In this document: piece after piece, positions 11,236 through 22,258 of the stretch
How the letters are laid out: the number at the start of each line of letters is the position of its first letter
Numbering within the stretch: position 1 is the first letter of the stretch
Assembly: GCA_964017185.1 (NCBI GenBank)
Contig: OZ024876.1
Location: 15,253,726-15,317,725, forward strand
Length of the DNA: 64,000 bases
Source: Rugalucina vietnamica
Taxonomy: Eukaryota > Mollusca > Bivalvia > Lucinida > Lucinidae
Reading direction: 5' to 3'
Translations under genes and position numbers: made by a program
The notes under the pieces: generated by a model
Database searches by the model: none
What the model was told of the DNA's origin: nothing
The model's input: the letters and a program-made list of their open reading frames with translations, nothing else

Positions 11236-11811
11236 AATATATGAAAAGTGATTCAAATACATGCGTTCATCAATTTTACCCGAACTTAACGCCAAACATC
11301 TTAGACCAGAATCAGAATAATGTCCAAAATTTGTCACATTTTAATGAAAATATGTCAATGTGTGCAACATTTTCCTTTAATTTCATCTTTTGCTTGATCA
11401 TAGCTTTCTCAAAATTAAATGGTAAAGATGCCTTAATAATTAAGGTCTTTGAATGCATTTATTCTGGTTTTGCTTTGCCTTAAAGTGGGTGGGGTAAGCA
11501 CACCTTTTTACAAAAAGGTACAAGTAGGCAAAGATCAGGAAAAGGCGCAATCAGAAAAAGATTCCCACTCCAAAAACCGAGGTGGGAAAAAACTAAATTA
11601 ACAATCAGGTACTTATACCATGAAAACATATCGTAAGCCGAATGAGCAGCTATTTCCCAATAGGTTACCTAAATTTAACTAAAATATGAAAACATACATA
11701 AGGAGCCAACAGCACAAAAATTTTAAACACCAAGGCATAAAACAAAAAGAACCACCACAGAAGTATGACAATTTTTAAAATGACTATTAACCACCACAGA
11801 ACAATGACTTA

Positions 11812-12165
11812 CCGTATTCGTTCTAATTAGCGCACATGCTCCAATAAGCGCACACCCTGGTCATTTCTGAAAAGCATGTGCTTAAGCGCACACTGCTCGA
11901 CTAACATATTGGTATTTTATACCATTTTTACACATAAAACTCATATTTACCGCATTAAAACTTAATCTTAAACGATCAAACACTATTTTGCTACGATAGG
12001 AACACTTACATGACATTATTGTTGGTATTTTTGACATTGTAATTTCAAAATTTTGTGTGTTGTTTTCATTCCTAGTGTGCGCTTATTAGAACGATATTTT
12101 GTTACCTTAACTTTGAGTTCTTCTGAAAAGTTAAGCGCACTGTGCGCTAATTAGAACGAATACGG
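11812..12165. mobile_element. 354-bp MITE with TA target duplication
   Basis: Perfect terminal inverted repeats of 24 bp, starting CCGTATTCGTTCTAATTAGC on the left and ending GCTAATTAGAACGAATACGG on the right. The element is flanked by TA on both sides (11810-11811 and 12166-12167), the Tc1/mariner signature. Subterminal AATAAGCGCACAC and GTGTGCGCTTATT are also inverted. No ORF; it needs a transposase in trans. Confidence 0.92.
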
Positions 12166-12167
12166 TA

Positions 12168-13126
12168 TCTCAGCTAGCTATTACAACTTGCGTCTGCTTA
12201 GTATTTTGGATGCTATATTCTTAGTAGTAAGGAAGAGATAAAAATACATGGCTAAGTACAATTTTTGCCTGATGTAACACCAGTGGGATAAATGCATGCT
12301 ATGTCATCTTTGCCTGACATAACACCAAACTATGATACAGGCCAGAACAATGTCAGGAAACTGTCAAATTGTGATTACATAATACAAAACAATGAGCAGG
12401 GCCTTTTACTTTACTGTCACCCACTATTCTAGATCAGCAGGCTAACCTGCATTTCGATACATTTGTGACCTCGATCCACTTCCGTGTGGAGAGGTCTAAC
12501 GGAGCACCGATGGACATGGAAATATTCCGTCTACCACTAATCATGAATGACCAAGACCAGAAGAGTTTCACCTGATCTTGACAGTTTTCAGTTCAGAAAA
12601 ATCATTACGCGTTACACACGTAAAGGTTATAACTTAAATGTTATGTGACAGTCTGCATGCTAAGCTTTTAACCCAATCATGGTTTGATAACTATGCTGCC
12701 TTCTTTATTTTCACGCAGGTGGGTCAGGCGTCAGATTCTGATGACTAATGATGGCCCCGACATAAAGCTATTCATTTGTTGGTTAGGGCCAGAGCTTCTT
12801 GTCTGTTGCTTGGCCCACAGGGGTTTGACTGGTGTTTTTCTTTTGCTCCAGATTTCAGTAAGTTATATGGCGACTAGGGATCTCCATCTTCTGACAGCTA
12901 ACTGAATATATGAGTCCTGGTTTTTAATTCATCACGGTGGTTATCATGATTTATTTGTTTGTCCTTGATGATTCATTTACTAGTTACAGATTCACCATGG
13001 GGGCCGAACAACTAACTAAATGTTGTGAACTACTGCAGAATATGAGGGTGAGGTTAGAGCTCTGTAAAATCGATTTAACCCCCCCCCCTCCCAGTAATTT
13101 TATATATCTGATCTTTCCAAGGCGAT
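12168..13126. other. No gene seen
   Basis: Interior of the inverted-repeat element. Two small plus-strand frames (12684-12905 and 12937-13212) show no recognisable domain. A C-run lies at 13079-13087. Confidence 0.45.
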
Positions 13127-13325
13127 ACTTCTGTCGTGGTTCTATTTGTTTTGGGTTTTGGAGTCGAATTTCTGTGCTGTTTGAATCTTACGTACGTTTT
13201 CATTCGTTTTAGTTAAGTTCGGTTAACTGGGAAATAGCTGCTCACTCAGTTAAGGATATGTTCTCTATGTATTCGTACCTTATTGTCAATTTAGATTTTT
13301 TAGATTTTTCCCGCCTCGGTATTGT

Positions 13326-14325
13326 TGCTACACACAATATACAAGCTCTAAGGCTCATGGTTTTAGAAGAAGTTTTTTGTATACTTTATCCGTTGTAGGA
13401 ATATGGGAACTATTGTCCCCTCGGGGTGGGGCCATTTTCAACCCCAGTGGCAACATTTGCTGGATCTATGTATCGTAAAGCACAATACAAGATCGTTGCA
13501 TACCTAATATAATAGCTTTGAGCCTTGCAGATCTAGAGAAGAAGATTTGTTCCTATAATAAGCATATGAATGACAGATAATGAGGCCCCTGTGGCATAGT
13601 CTGAATGGAATGCAGGGGCATGGTTAGCAGGGCTTATAAATATGATTCTTTAACATTGCCTCACACAATGTATAAAAGCTCTAGGCGTCCTGGTTTCTGA
13701 GAAGGTTTTTGTGTGTTTTACCATTGTAAGAATATGGGAGTATATATAACCTCAGGATGGGGCTATATTTGACCCCATGGGCTGGATTGTCTCTCATTTT
13801 TGCTGCATACTTGATATCCCTGCTTTGGGTATTGTGGTTTCAGAGAAGAAGATTTTTTCATGTTTTTTCTTATCATAAGCCTATTGCAGACCAAAGGGGC
13901 ATGGCTGGCAGGATTTACAAAGGGAACTACTATCCACTGCTATACACAAAATATAAAAGCCCGGGACTTTGTGATTTCAGAGAGAAAAATTTTAATGGCT
14001 TTCCTATTGTAAGTCTATGGGGGCTGATGACCCTCAGTGCTTAGTCAGTTTGGACCCAGGGGCATGATTGGCAAGATTTATGTAGGGTACCACTAAACAT
14101 TGTAACATACTGATTATACAAGCTCTAGCTTCAGTGGTTTTAAAGAAGACTTTTGCCATTATAAGCCTATATGGCAGATATTTATTTGTTTGGACTACCA
14201 AACATTGCTACATACACTATAAAGAAGCTCTGGGTCTTGTGTTTTCCCAATGTAAGTCTATGACAGACGACAATGGATAGTCTTGCTATCTTATAAGCTC
14301 ACTTGATAAGCCTTTGGCTCAGGTA
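13326..14325 (-). mobile_element. Diverged copy of the Helitron-like tandem-repeat element
   Basis: Old copy, reversed relative to 22250-24916. Units about 160-170 bp apart carry the complement of its repeat: CCCAGGGGCATGATTGGCAA, GGTTTCAGAGAAGAAGATTT and TACAAGCTCTA-like blocks. Its hairpin end appears at 14298-14326 as CTCACTTGATAAGCCTTTGG followed by CTCAGGTAAGCT. The other end is not recognisable. Confidence 0.65.
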
Positions 14326-14509
14326 AGCTATAAAGGCTTTATAGTTTTGAAGAGGAGCATGATAAACAAATGATTTTTTTTTTTCTTTTTTTATTTTGAT
14401 TTCAATTCAACTGTCTTACATGGGTGGGGTAAATAAACACCATAAATGGAAAATAGCCATATTTCTTTTACTCAGGTGGTCATTACTTGTAAAAATAAAT
14501 GAGATATAA

Positions 14510-15135
14510 AAGTTTGATCCTTTGGAGGCAATGAAAACGTTCAAAGGGAGGAAGTATGGGCCATATTGCGAAATTTCGGGTACTGAACCGTCATCAGTGA
14601 CCCTTTCTAAAACCGGCGACGATATAAGACTTGTAAAGCACTTATATTAATCCTACTTCCGATTTAACTTTAAGAATAACATAGAATGATTAGATCCTTT
14701 AGAAGCAGTAAACCATTTAAACGGTTAAGTACAATGTTTGGTAATGAAACCTCATCAATTCATCTTTGACCCTCAAAAAACTGCAACGAAAGCCAGGATT
14801 TCAAGATGTTTACATCATCAAAGACTCATATTCCCAAAGGGGCCAGATTATATAAATAGTGTTAAGAAGATGTAACTTAACATATCTGTTGGAAATAATT
14901 CAAATACTCTTATCGATCCCAAATGATCTAAAGAAAAATATAATCTGCACTATAGATGAAATACGGGGCGACTTTTAGAGGCGCCACATGGCACGACACC
15001 AGTTGCAGTAATACCAAAGAAAATGCAATCATTTGATCTTTTGGAAGCAGTAAAACATTTAAAGGGTGAAGGTGGGCATGGGCCAAATTGTACAATTTGG
15101 GGTAACAAACCTTCATATGACCCTTTACAAGCATT
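14510..15135 (+). repeat. Three diverged tandem units
   Basis: A block beginning GATCCTTTGGAGGCAATGAA recurs as TAGATCCTTTAGAAGCAGTA near 14692 and GATCTTTTGGAAGCAGTAAA near 15034, each followed by a GGCCAAATTG-like stretch and a CCTTCAT..TGACCCTTT ending. Spacing of about 177 and 340 bp suggests a period near 170 bp. No gene. Confidence 0.6.
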
Positions 15136-15269
15136 CTTCAAGCAAAATATCAAATTGAATACTGAGTGAATTTTACATTAAATAGGACAAATCACATACG
15201 TTTTTCTGATACAAATTTAAGATATTTAGTGTTAAGGATGGGTAAAGTGGCTTGAAAGCATGCATTGAT

Positions 15270-16455
15270 AATACATTTTATCCATTTTAAATATTTCGCG
15301 TAAAAATAGCTAAGTAGAAGCAAGTTGTGATAGCTTAATTAAGTTCAAAATTTATTTTTGATGAAAGGGTTTGTTTACCCCACCCACTATTAAGGCACTT
15401 TTATCTGAATTCAAGATCAGAATAAACCCATTCAAAGAAATTAATCAAATAGGCTAAGTACTGTCTAATCAAAGTTTAAAAGGTGTTTTCTAAGCATAAT
15501 AAAGCATTATATCATTAATGAGTGATAGTGAAGGTAACAGTTGTACAACGTCTTCAAATTTTCATCAAAATTTGACAAATGTTGTGTACCGGTAGTGTTC
15601 AGGCCCCTGAGAATATTTTTGATGTTTAGTCATGATAAAATGACATGAAACCTTTTGTTTGTATCACTTCTCTTCTTATATAATTATGTTAAGTCCAAAA
15701 AACAAGTAAAATCATGTTGTGGTTGCTAATTTGATGTATACAGCCATTTTCAAGAAAATCGGCCGCCATCTTGGTGGCCATCTTGGATTTCTCTTACCAA
15801 AATTGTGTTAAATTGCAAAGAGCATGTATTTGTATCACTTTTTACCAATTATAAACATTTTATGTCAAAATAACTAATTAGAAGCAAGTTGTGACAACTT
15901 AGTTTAGTTAAATGGATTTTTTTTGTCGAAAGGGTCTGTTTACCCCACCCACTTTTGAGGCACTTTTATCAGACATCAGGGTCAGAATAAAGCCTTTTAA
16001 AGAACTTAGTCATTTAGCATAATGACTAATTTATGTTTAAATGGTGTTTTCTAAGCATTCTATCAATAATGAGTGACAGTGAAGGAAACAGTTGTACCCC
16101 ATCCTCATATTTTCATCAAAATTTGACCAATTTTGTATGGTTTTCAGGCCCCTGAAAAATATTTTTGATGTTTAGCGATTATAAAATGACATGAAACATT
16201 CTATTTGTATCCATTCTCTTCTAATATAATCATTTTGAGTCCAAAAACCAAGTAAAAGCATGTTGTGGTAGCTAATTTTATGTATACAGTCATTTTCAAA
16301 AAAATCGGCCGCCATCTTGGCGGCCATCTTGGATTTCTCGGACCGCACCATGATTTCAGCCGATCACCCTCGATTTTCTTGCACCTCAGACATGTCTCTA
16401 AACATTTATGGAAAAATTTTCTCTGGACCTCTCGTGCACACGAATGACCCCTCAG
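15270..16455 (-). repeat. Two tandem copies of a 550-600-bp unit
   Basis: The unit runs from AAGCAAGTTGTGA through AAAGGGT.TGTTTACCCCAC, AGGTGTTTTCTAAGCAT, AGTGATAGTGAAGG and AGGCCCCTGA to the GGCCGCCATCTTGG block. First copy about 15270-15805, second about 15840-16455. Their first halves are inverted relative to 10975-11235 while the GGCCGCC block is direct with 10479-10733, so the region is a rearranged composite. Confidence 0.75.
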
Positions 16456-16551
16456 GGACTGTATTAGAATGCACATAAGTCTCGTGTAAAAAGTAAACTT
16501 TAAAACATTAAGCGACGTTTTTTTAAAAGAAACAAAACAAAGCAAATAAAA

Positions 16552-16880
16552 AAAAAAAACCAATGAATCCAACATACTTGACTGTTATATGTGATACTGG
16601 GCGGCTGCATAAATCTAATAGTGCTTATAGTGCTAATAGATGATTTAACAGTTCAAAAAATCTATTCGTTGTTAAAGTAACTTGTGTACAGCAGTAGCAT
16701 TGCCAGTTGCACAACTAATTGCACAACTTATTGTCGTCAATGCCCCCCATCCTATCGTCATTACTTATGCATAGAAAAAAGTAAATTGCATGAACATTAT
16801 ATCCCTTTTAATGCATATTTAGATTATTTCGATACGCAAGTTTCTTCTTCTTCTTCTTCTTCTTCTTCTTCTTCTTCTTC
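16552..16880. repeat. Simple (TTC)n tract in non-coding DNA
   Basis: A (TTC)n run of about 14 units lies at 16842-16884. The rest shows no gene. Confidence 0.85.
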
Positions 16881-16929
16881 TTCTAACAATAGGTCAACCG
16901 GATTCCAATGTCATTGTTTATGCAAACTT

Positions 16930-16958
16930 TGGCCCTGGGTTCGAATCCCAGTAGGTAA
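16930..16958 (+). repeat. Isolated tRNA T-arm-like hairpin
   Basis: CTGGGTTCGAATCCCAG forms a perfect T-arm with a B box. I could not find a matching acceptor stem, D-arm and anticodon in the 60 bp upstream, so this is most likely SINE debris. Confidence 0.45.
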
Positions 16959-17324
16959 ACAAAACCTTTTATGCATTGAACTGTACTGAACATAAAAATT
17001 CTCTTTCAAAAAAATATGATAAAAAGATCATGATATGGCAAAATTTTTTATATCATACCCTGTATCACCCTCAACTCCAGTATCAGCCCTCGACTCCCAT
17101 ATCAGCCCGAGGGCCGATAATCTCTAAATGTATATCTACCTCATTGAAGTCAATAATAATTGTATAATATTACCAAAAAGATAATATTTAAACATCCTCT
17201 CCTCTGAAACTGCTAGCACAATTTTATATGAAGCCTCTTAAGGAAGATGGATGAGTGTGTATACCAGAGAGTCATTAGCCCTGTGAACACTCACCTGAGA
17301 TCTGGTATCGCCATTTCAAACAAT

Positions 17325-17380
17325 GGGAGCGTGGTGGCCTAGTGGTACAGTGAACGCGACAATAGAGAATTGTCGACAAT
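17325..17380 (+). mobile_element. SINE 5' end fragment
   Basis: GCGTGGTGGCCTAGTGGTAC is a tRNA-like start with an A box. It breaks off after GAGAATTGTCGAC into unrelated sequence. Confidence 0.4.
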
Positions 17381-17424
17381 GGCTCATCACATTTAACGAT
17401 ATTGCAGAATTTCTTGAAACTTAG

Positions 17425-17600
17425 ACATTAGCAATATAAGTCGATTATCCGTCTCCTTTTCTTGAGAAATTTCCACTTGAGTTGTTCAAGAATGCCAGAC
17501 TTCCTCGAAATTACAAACCTAGCCGCACGATTCTGTACCTTCTCCTCATCAGGCCCTAAAGCGACCTTTAAGGAGTTTTATTACTCCTTCCTTTGTAACA
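17425..17600 (-). pseudogene. Retrotransposon reverse-transcriptase fragment
   Basis: Nucleotide match to the 21380-21540 part of the second LINE: ATAAGTCGATTATCCGTCTC, TTCTTGAGAAATTTCCACTT and AGCCGCACGATTCTGTACCT have counterparts there in the same order. It corresponds to the region C-terminal to the polymerase domain, on the minus strand, and is heavily mutated. Confidence 0.75.
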
Positions 17601-17925
17601 ACAATTTCATCCATTAATGGAGCCGACCTATCAAGAAGTGGGACTTAGTTGTGTACCGTTTTGGTGAATACATCTGTGAACTTCTGCTTTTTCGAAATCT
17701 GATATCTGATTTAGACCATTCCATATCTTCAATAAAATAGAAGACTATCACAAACTGTTGACCTTTGCTTAACCTGCCAGGTCTAGATTTTTACTGGTTG
17801 GTTGTAGTGGTAAACACAACGTCATATCTGAGCGTCTGCAAGGTTCCTGTTCTGTTTATGGAGCAGCTGAAGAGTCAGTTCAAATATTTCACTTTCTTGT
17901 TAACATCACAGTGAAACGGTAACTG
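17601..17925. other. No gene seen
   Basis: May hold further decayed LINE sequence, but nothing readable. Confidence 0.4.
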
Positions 17926-17927
17926 GT

Positions 17928-18006
17928 CATTTCGGCCCATAACCATTTCGGCCCATGACAATATCGGCCCATAGCCATTTCGGCCCATAACCATTTCGGC
18001 CCATAA
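17928..18006. repeat. Minisatellite CCATTTCGGCCCATAA
   Basis: Five units of 16-17 bp, four reading CATTTCGGCCCATA with small changes and one CAATATCGGCCCATA. No matching inverted copy was seen nearby. Confidence 0.9.
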
Positions 18007-18238
18007 ATTATTACCATTGCCCTAAATGGAATGTTTTACTCAATAACTTATTCTAAATAAGTTTAGATATAAACATGGCTTACAAAGCATGTTTCTTGAA
18101 TTAGAAAATAAAAAAATATCATTATTAATAATTCTTAAGTTTAAAATCGCCATACCATTTCGTTGTTTTACGATGCACATGTCACGGATAATTAATGTTG
18201 AAATTAGCAAAAAGAAACACACTTTCAAATTTTATTTT

Positions 18239-18290
18239 ATCTATTTATTTTTTTTTTATTTTTATTTTTATTTTTTTTTTCAAAGTAAGT
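18239..18290. repeat. T-rich low-complexity tract
   Basis: (TTTTTA)n-like run. The Phe/Tyr-rich frame over it is not a gene. Confidence 0.8.
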
Positions 18291-18665
18291 TTTCTTAAAT
18301 TTGATTTTTAACAAATATAAGACAATATAATTTCAATTAATTAATTAATGGTTCCACAAGCTTGACACCCGGCTTGGCATTACGCAAGTGCCACAGTCTG
18401 GTTCAAATCAAATGTCAACTGCAATCAAAGCTGATGTGAACAGTGCCAGCAACTGTCAAAAATCACTCACATAAGAGTGACATATTCTTCGAAAGAAGAG
18501 AAAATGGTATGTGAGGTAAGGTCTTATTTTGTTTTATTTTCGTTCGTTTTTGCTACATGCTCTTTCATACCTTAATAGTCATCCGGCACGTGCCAGATAA
18601 AGAAGCTAATCATTGAGCAGTTACGGTTCATTTATCGGAGCAGTTACGAATCATTAAGCACGCTA

Positions 18666-18728
<63 letters not shown>
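18666..18728. repeat. (CTAT)n microsatellite
   Basis: About 15 perfect tetramers. Confidence 0.97.
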
Positions 18729-18729
18729 A

Positions 18730-20160
18730 TGTTTATTTGTGTTATTATTTAAGAATTGGTCCCGATCTTCCTTGGAGTCGACCAGATTTGGCAAGCTGTC
18801 ACATGCTACTGAAATTTTACTTTTAAAAATTGCTTTCATTTACGTTTAAGTATTTATAAAGTACTAAATACCAACATAACAAAAACACACCCCAACACAA
18901 GTTTGAATCATTATCTGGAATTGACATTGTTGCGAAACCCACAAAATAAAATTTAACATAAGTGCAAGCGTGGACCAATATAGATAAAGATAAGCCTCAT
19001 GAGAGTATTTGTCTTTGTTTGGCTCCATGCAGAGTTGCAGACAGCATCCCCAGCATCTAGACAGTTTAAATGTAAGATAGCCAAGCTAATCTGAAATGCA
19101 TTATGTACACATTTTAATTCTGGTGGCACTGCAGTGCGTTGGCTCAATAGATTTATTACTAGCCCTCCAAAGAAATGCCGATTTTTATCTAGGTTATCGA
19201 CAGTTCAGCAGCTACTATAGGTTACAATAATATGTTATACAACTGGTAAAGAAATCTAATGACTTTTTTCAATTCTCCCTTCTCCACCTTTGTTCCTAAC
19301 AGTAAAATCTGTTTTCAAAGGATGTGTAAACCCTTTGTAGTATAATATGACCTAAGTAACCCCAGGAAAACAGCAGTATACTAGTACAGAGTTGTGTCAC
19401 GTAAAAAGACAAAATAGCCAATAACCATTTTTGACTGGACAGTTTATTTCATTTAATACCTGCAATGCTCCATTATAAATCTAGATGATAATCCGTCTTC
19501 TTCGAAATTGAATGACTCTAGTACAGCTTATGGTAATGGTGTTTATAAAGATAAAACATTAAAATATTCATTATGGCATACTCTTCCTTTTCTCTGGACA
19601 TGGGCATTTAGTGCACCATAGTACCAAAATAGAAAAGAAAACATCAATCAATAGAATTTTTTTTATGTAACAGATTTCAAGGACATTTAGTGATCAAAAG
19701 AAAAATGTCACAGCTGTTTCTTTTGAAATTCAAGCGGCTTGTCAAACTTTGACAATGTGACCGTTATCTAATTGTGAATGACCACAGCAGGAAAAATCAT
19801 TAGATTATGGAATCGGTTGTATTTAGATTCTCTAGCAGACACTTCTCTGAGAAAATACTCATGCTAAAGCTGACCCACTTACAGGTTTTCCACAAGTAAA
19901 ATTTACTTAGTTACTGCTGTTGTCTTCTGACTATGCAGTGGAGCAGCTTAATAGCTGATTGAGCAATGCCACTTCCGTTTTTCTTTTTCAAATGGGAATG
20001 CATTGGGTATCTTTCATTTGACTATAAACATTGATTAATATACCTATAAAAATCCCTGATCCCCAACATACAGGTCATGCGCTGTGCTTCTTTATATCAG
20101 CTTTGATTTTCCCTTTTTAAGTTCTCAAATTTAGATATAATTTTTGCCAAAACTACCATG
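18730..20160. other. No gene seen
   Basis: AT-rich, with no recognisable coding, RNA or transposon sequence on either strand. Confidence 0.5.
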
Positions 20161-20166
20161 AAAGGA

Positions 20167-20955
20167 ACTCCTACCTACCTACCTACCCCTACCTACCTAC
20201 CTACCTACCTCCACCCAAATACCCATCCACCTACCTACCTCCATCCATCCAACTCCAGCCACTCACCCACATACATACCTACTTATCAACAAACCCAACC
20301 CGCCTTTCTCCACCCACATACCACCTACCACCTACCTAAATACCAATACATCTTCATTTCTACTTACCTACCTACCTACCAACCAACCTACCGACCTAAC
20401 CACCTTCCTACCTACCTACATCCACTCACCCAACTACTTGCCTACCTACCATCACCTACCTATCTACCTACCTACCTACCTACCTACCTACCCACCCCCA
20501 CCACCCATTCATCACATCCAGCTACCTATCTTCCGACCTACCTACCTACCTCCACCCACACACCCACCTACCTACCTATCTATCTACCTACCTACCTACC
20601 TACGTAGCTACCTACTTACCTACCCCCAACCATCCACCTACCTATATAACTTCATACCTACCCCCACCCACCTACCTACCTATCTCAACCCATTCACCTA
20701 ACTACATAGCTACTTATCTACCTACCTCCACCCACCCACCTACCTACCTACTTCCACCCCACTACATAGCTACCTACCACCTACTTACCTACCTCCACTC
20801 ATTCACCTACCTCCCCCATCCAACCACCTAACTGCCTTCCTCCACCCTCCGACCTACCACCTACCAACCTGCCTACATCAACCAACCCACCTACATCACC
20901 CCACCCACCCACCTACCAACCTACCTACATGCCTCCAACCTCCACCCACCTAAAT
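20167..20955. repeat. Degenerate (ACCT)n array, about 790 bp
   Basis: CCTACCTACCTACC blocks broken by CCACCCA and CATCCA variants. All three plus frames stay open for long stretches (Thr-Tyr-Leu-Pro periods), an artefact. The array ends about 190 bp beyond the stop codon of the decayed LINE on the minus strand, so it may have grown from that element's simple tail. Confidence 0.95.
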
Positions 20956-21143
20956 GGTGAATCAGGGAGCAGGGAGCTGAGAACTCACTCCTTCAAATCA
21001 AATCAAAATAGTCTGGTATTCTCCCACTGGACAGCTGGATAGACACTGAATCTGAATGGTTTACTGGTGTCACACCATCTGAATAGTTTACTGGTGACAC
21101 GCCAAATGACATTATTTCACCAGGGGGTTGGATGGGGGAGAAA

Positions 21144-22258
21144 TTAGTCCCTTGAACGCACGAGTGAAGCGAACTTGGACACACAGTCATCAGACATTTC
21201 AGCAGAGGAGACAAGTGAATCAGGGAGGTCATTCCAGTCCCTGATAGTCTGTGGAAAGAAACTACTTTTGTACGCTTCTTTGCTAGCTGAAGGTATCTGA
21301 AAAGCCAAAGAGTGTTGATTTCTACAACGCCTATTCTTTGGGATAAGGTCATCTGTGGGTATTCTGGCTTTACCCTTTAGACCTTTGTATAGCAATATAA
21401 GTCTACTATCCTTCCTCCTTTTCTTAAGAGATTCCCATTTCAGTTGACCTAAAATGCCAGTTAGCTCCCAGTTTCAAAAACATAATTTCCCGTCACAAAC
21501 CTTGCCGCACGATTTTGGACCTTTTCCAGTTCTTCCTGGAGGCCGTGAGTGTGAGGGTCCCAAACTGAGCTTCCATATTCCAAGACTGGCCGCACCAGTC
21601 CTTTATAAGCTGCTTCTTTCACATCTGGGGGACAAGAATACAAATTTCTCCTCAAGAATCCGAGAGTTCTGTTAGCTTTTGTACAAACATTGGAAATATG
21701 AGTATTCCATTTCAAATCATTTGTGATAGTTACACCCAGGTATTTTATGCTTTCAACGTTTTCCAGTAAAGTGCCCTCAAGGGTGTAGTTAGCCTGTATC
21801 TTACTAGACCCTTTATTTGTCAGCTGCATCATGTTGCATTTGACGGGTTGAAATCTCATTCCCCATTTTCTAGCCCAACTGCCTAAGCGATCAATGTCTC
21901 TTTGAAGTTTCAATGTATCCTCTTCATTCTTGATTTCACGATAGCAAACACAATCATCAGCAAAGAGTCTTATTTCAGACTCGATGTCTGCTGAGATGTC
22001 ATTTATATACAAGGAAAACAGCAAGGGGCCGAGAACGGTGCCCTGAGGGACACCCGACACAACTGGAGCCCAATCCGATTTAATACCATTAACCACTACC
22101 CTTTGTTGTCTGAAACAAAGGAAAGCATTTATCCAATTCAGTGTTGTTCCACCTATTCCATAGCTGAACAATTTACTTTTAAGGAGTTCATGGGGAGGAG
22201 TATCGAAAGCCTTTTCAAAATCGAATATAAAAGTGTCGACCTGGCCTTTTTAGCTCAC
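21144..22258 (-). pseudogene. Decayed LINE, C-terminal half of reverse transcriptase
   Basis: Read on the minus strand from the insertion junction: VDTFIFDFEKAFDTPPHELL (reverse-transcriptase motif A, with the catalytic Asp in FDFEKAFD), RQQRVVVNGIKSDWAPVVSG, VPQGTVLGPLLFSLYINDI and IRLFADDCVCY (catalytic DD), then the thumb and C-terminal KYLGVTI, HISNVCTKANRTLGFLRRN and EYGSSVWDPH segments. A one-base deletion near 21455 shifts the frame after VFETGS; reading resumes with TGILGQLKWESLKKRRKDSR and ends FASLVRSRD at 21144. CR1/Jockey-like non-LTR element, closely similar to the 17425 fragment. Its N-terminal half lies beyond the nested insertion at 22250-24916. Not functional. Confidence 0.9.

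Larger units (their letters stand above)
11556..13325. mobile_element. Element with about 200-bp terminal inverted repeats
   Basis: The left arm (11556-11765) has CACTCCAAAAACCGAGG, AGCAGCTATTTCCC and ACCACCACAGAAGTAT. The right arm (13127-13325) has these as reverse complements: ATACTTCTGTCGTGGTTCT, GGGAAATAGCTGCTCACTCA and CCCGCCTCGGTATTG. The interior of about 1.36 kb has no recognisable transposase and contains the TA-flanked MITE at 11812. A single arm is found at 370-965. Likely a non-autonomous DNA transposon. Confidence 0.65.

Noticed and set aside
16930-16958. tRNA gene
   Set aside because: Only the T-arm is convincing; no acceptor stem, D-arm or anticodon arm could be assembled upstream.
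20158-20701. Thr-Tyr-Leu-Pro rich proteins of 87-149 residues
   Set aside because: Translation of degenerate (ACCT)n; multiple overlapping frames.
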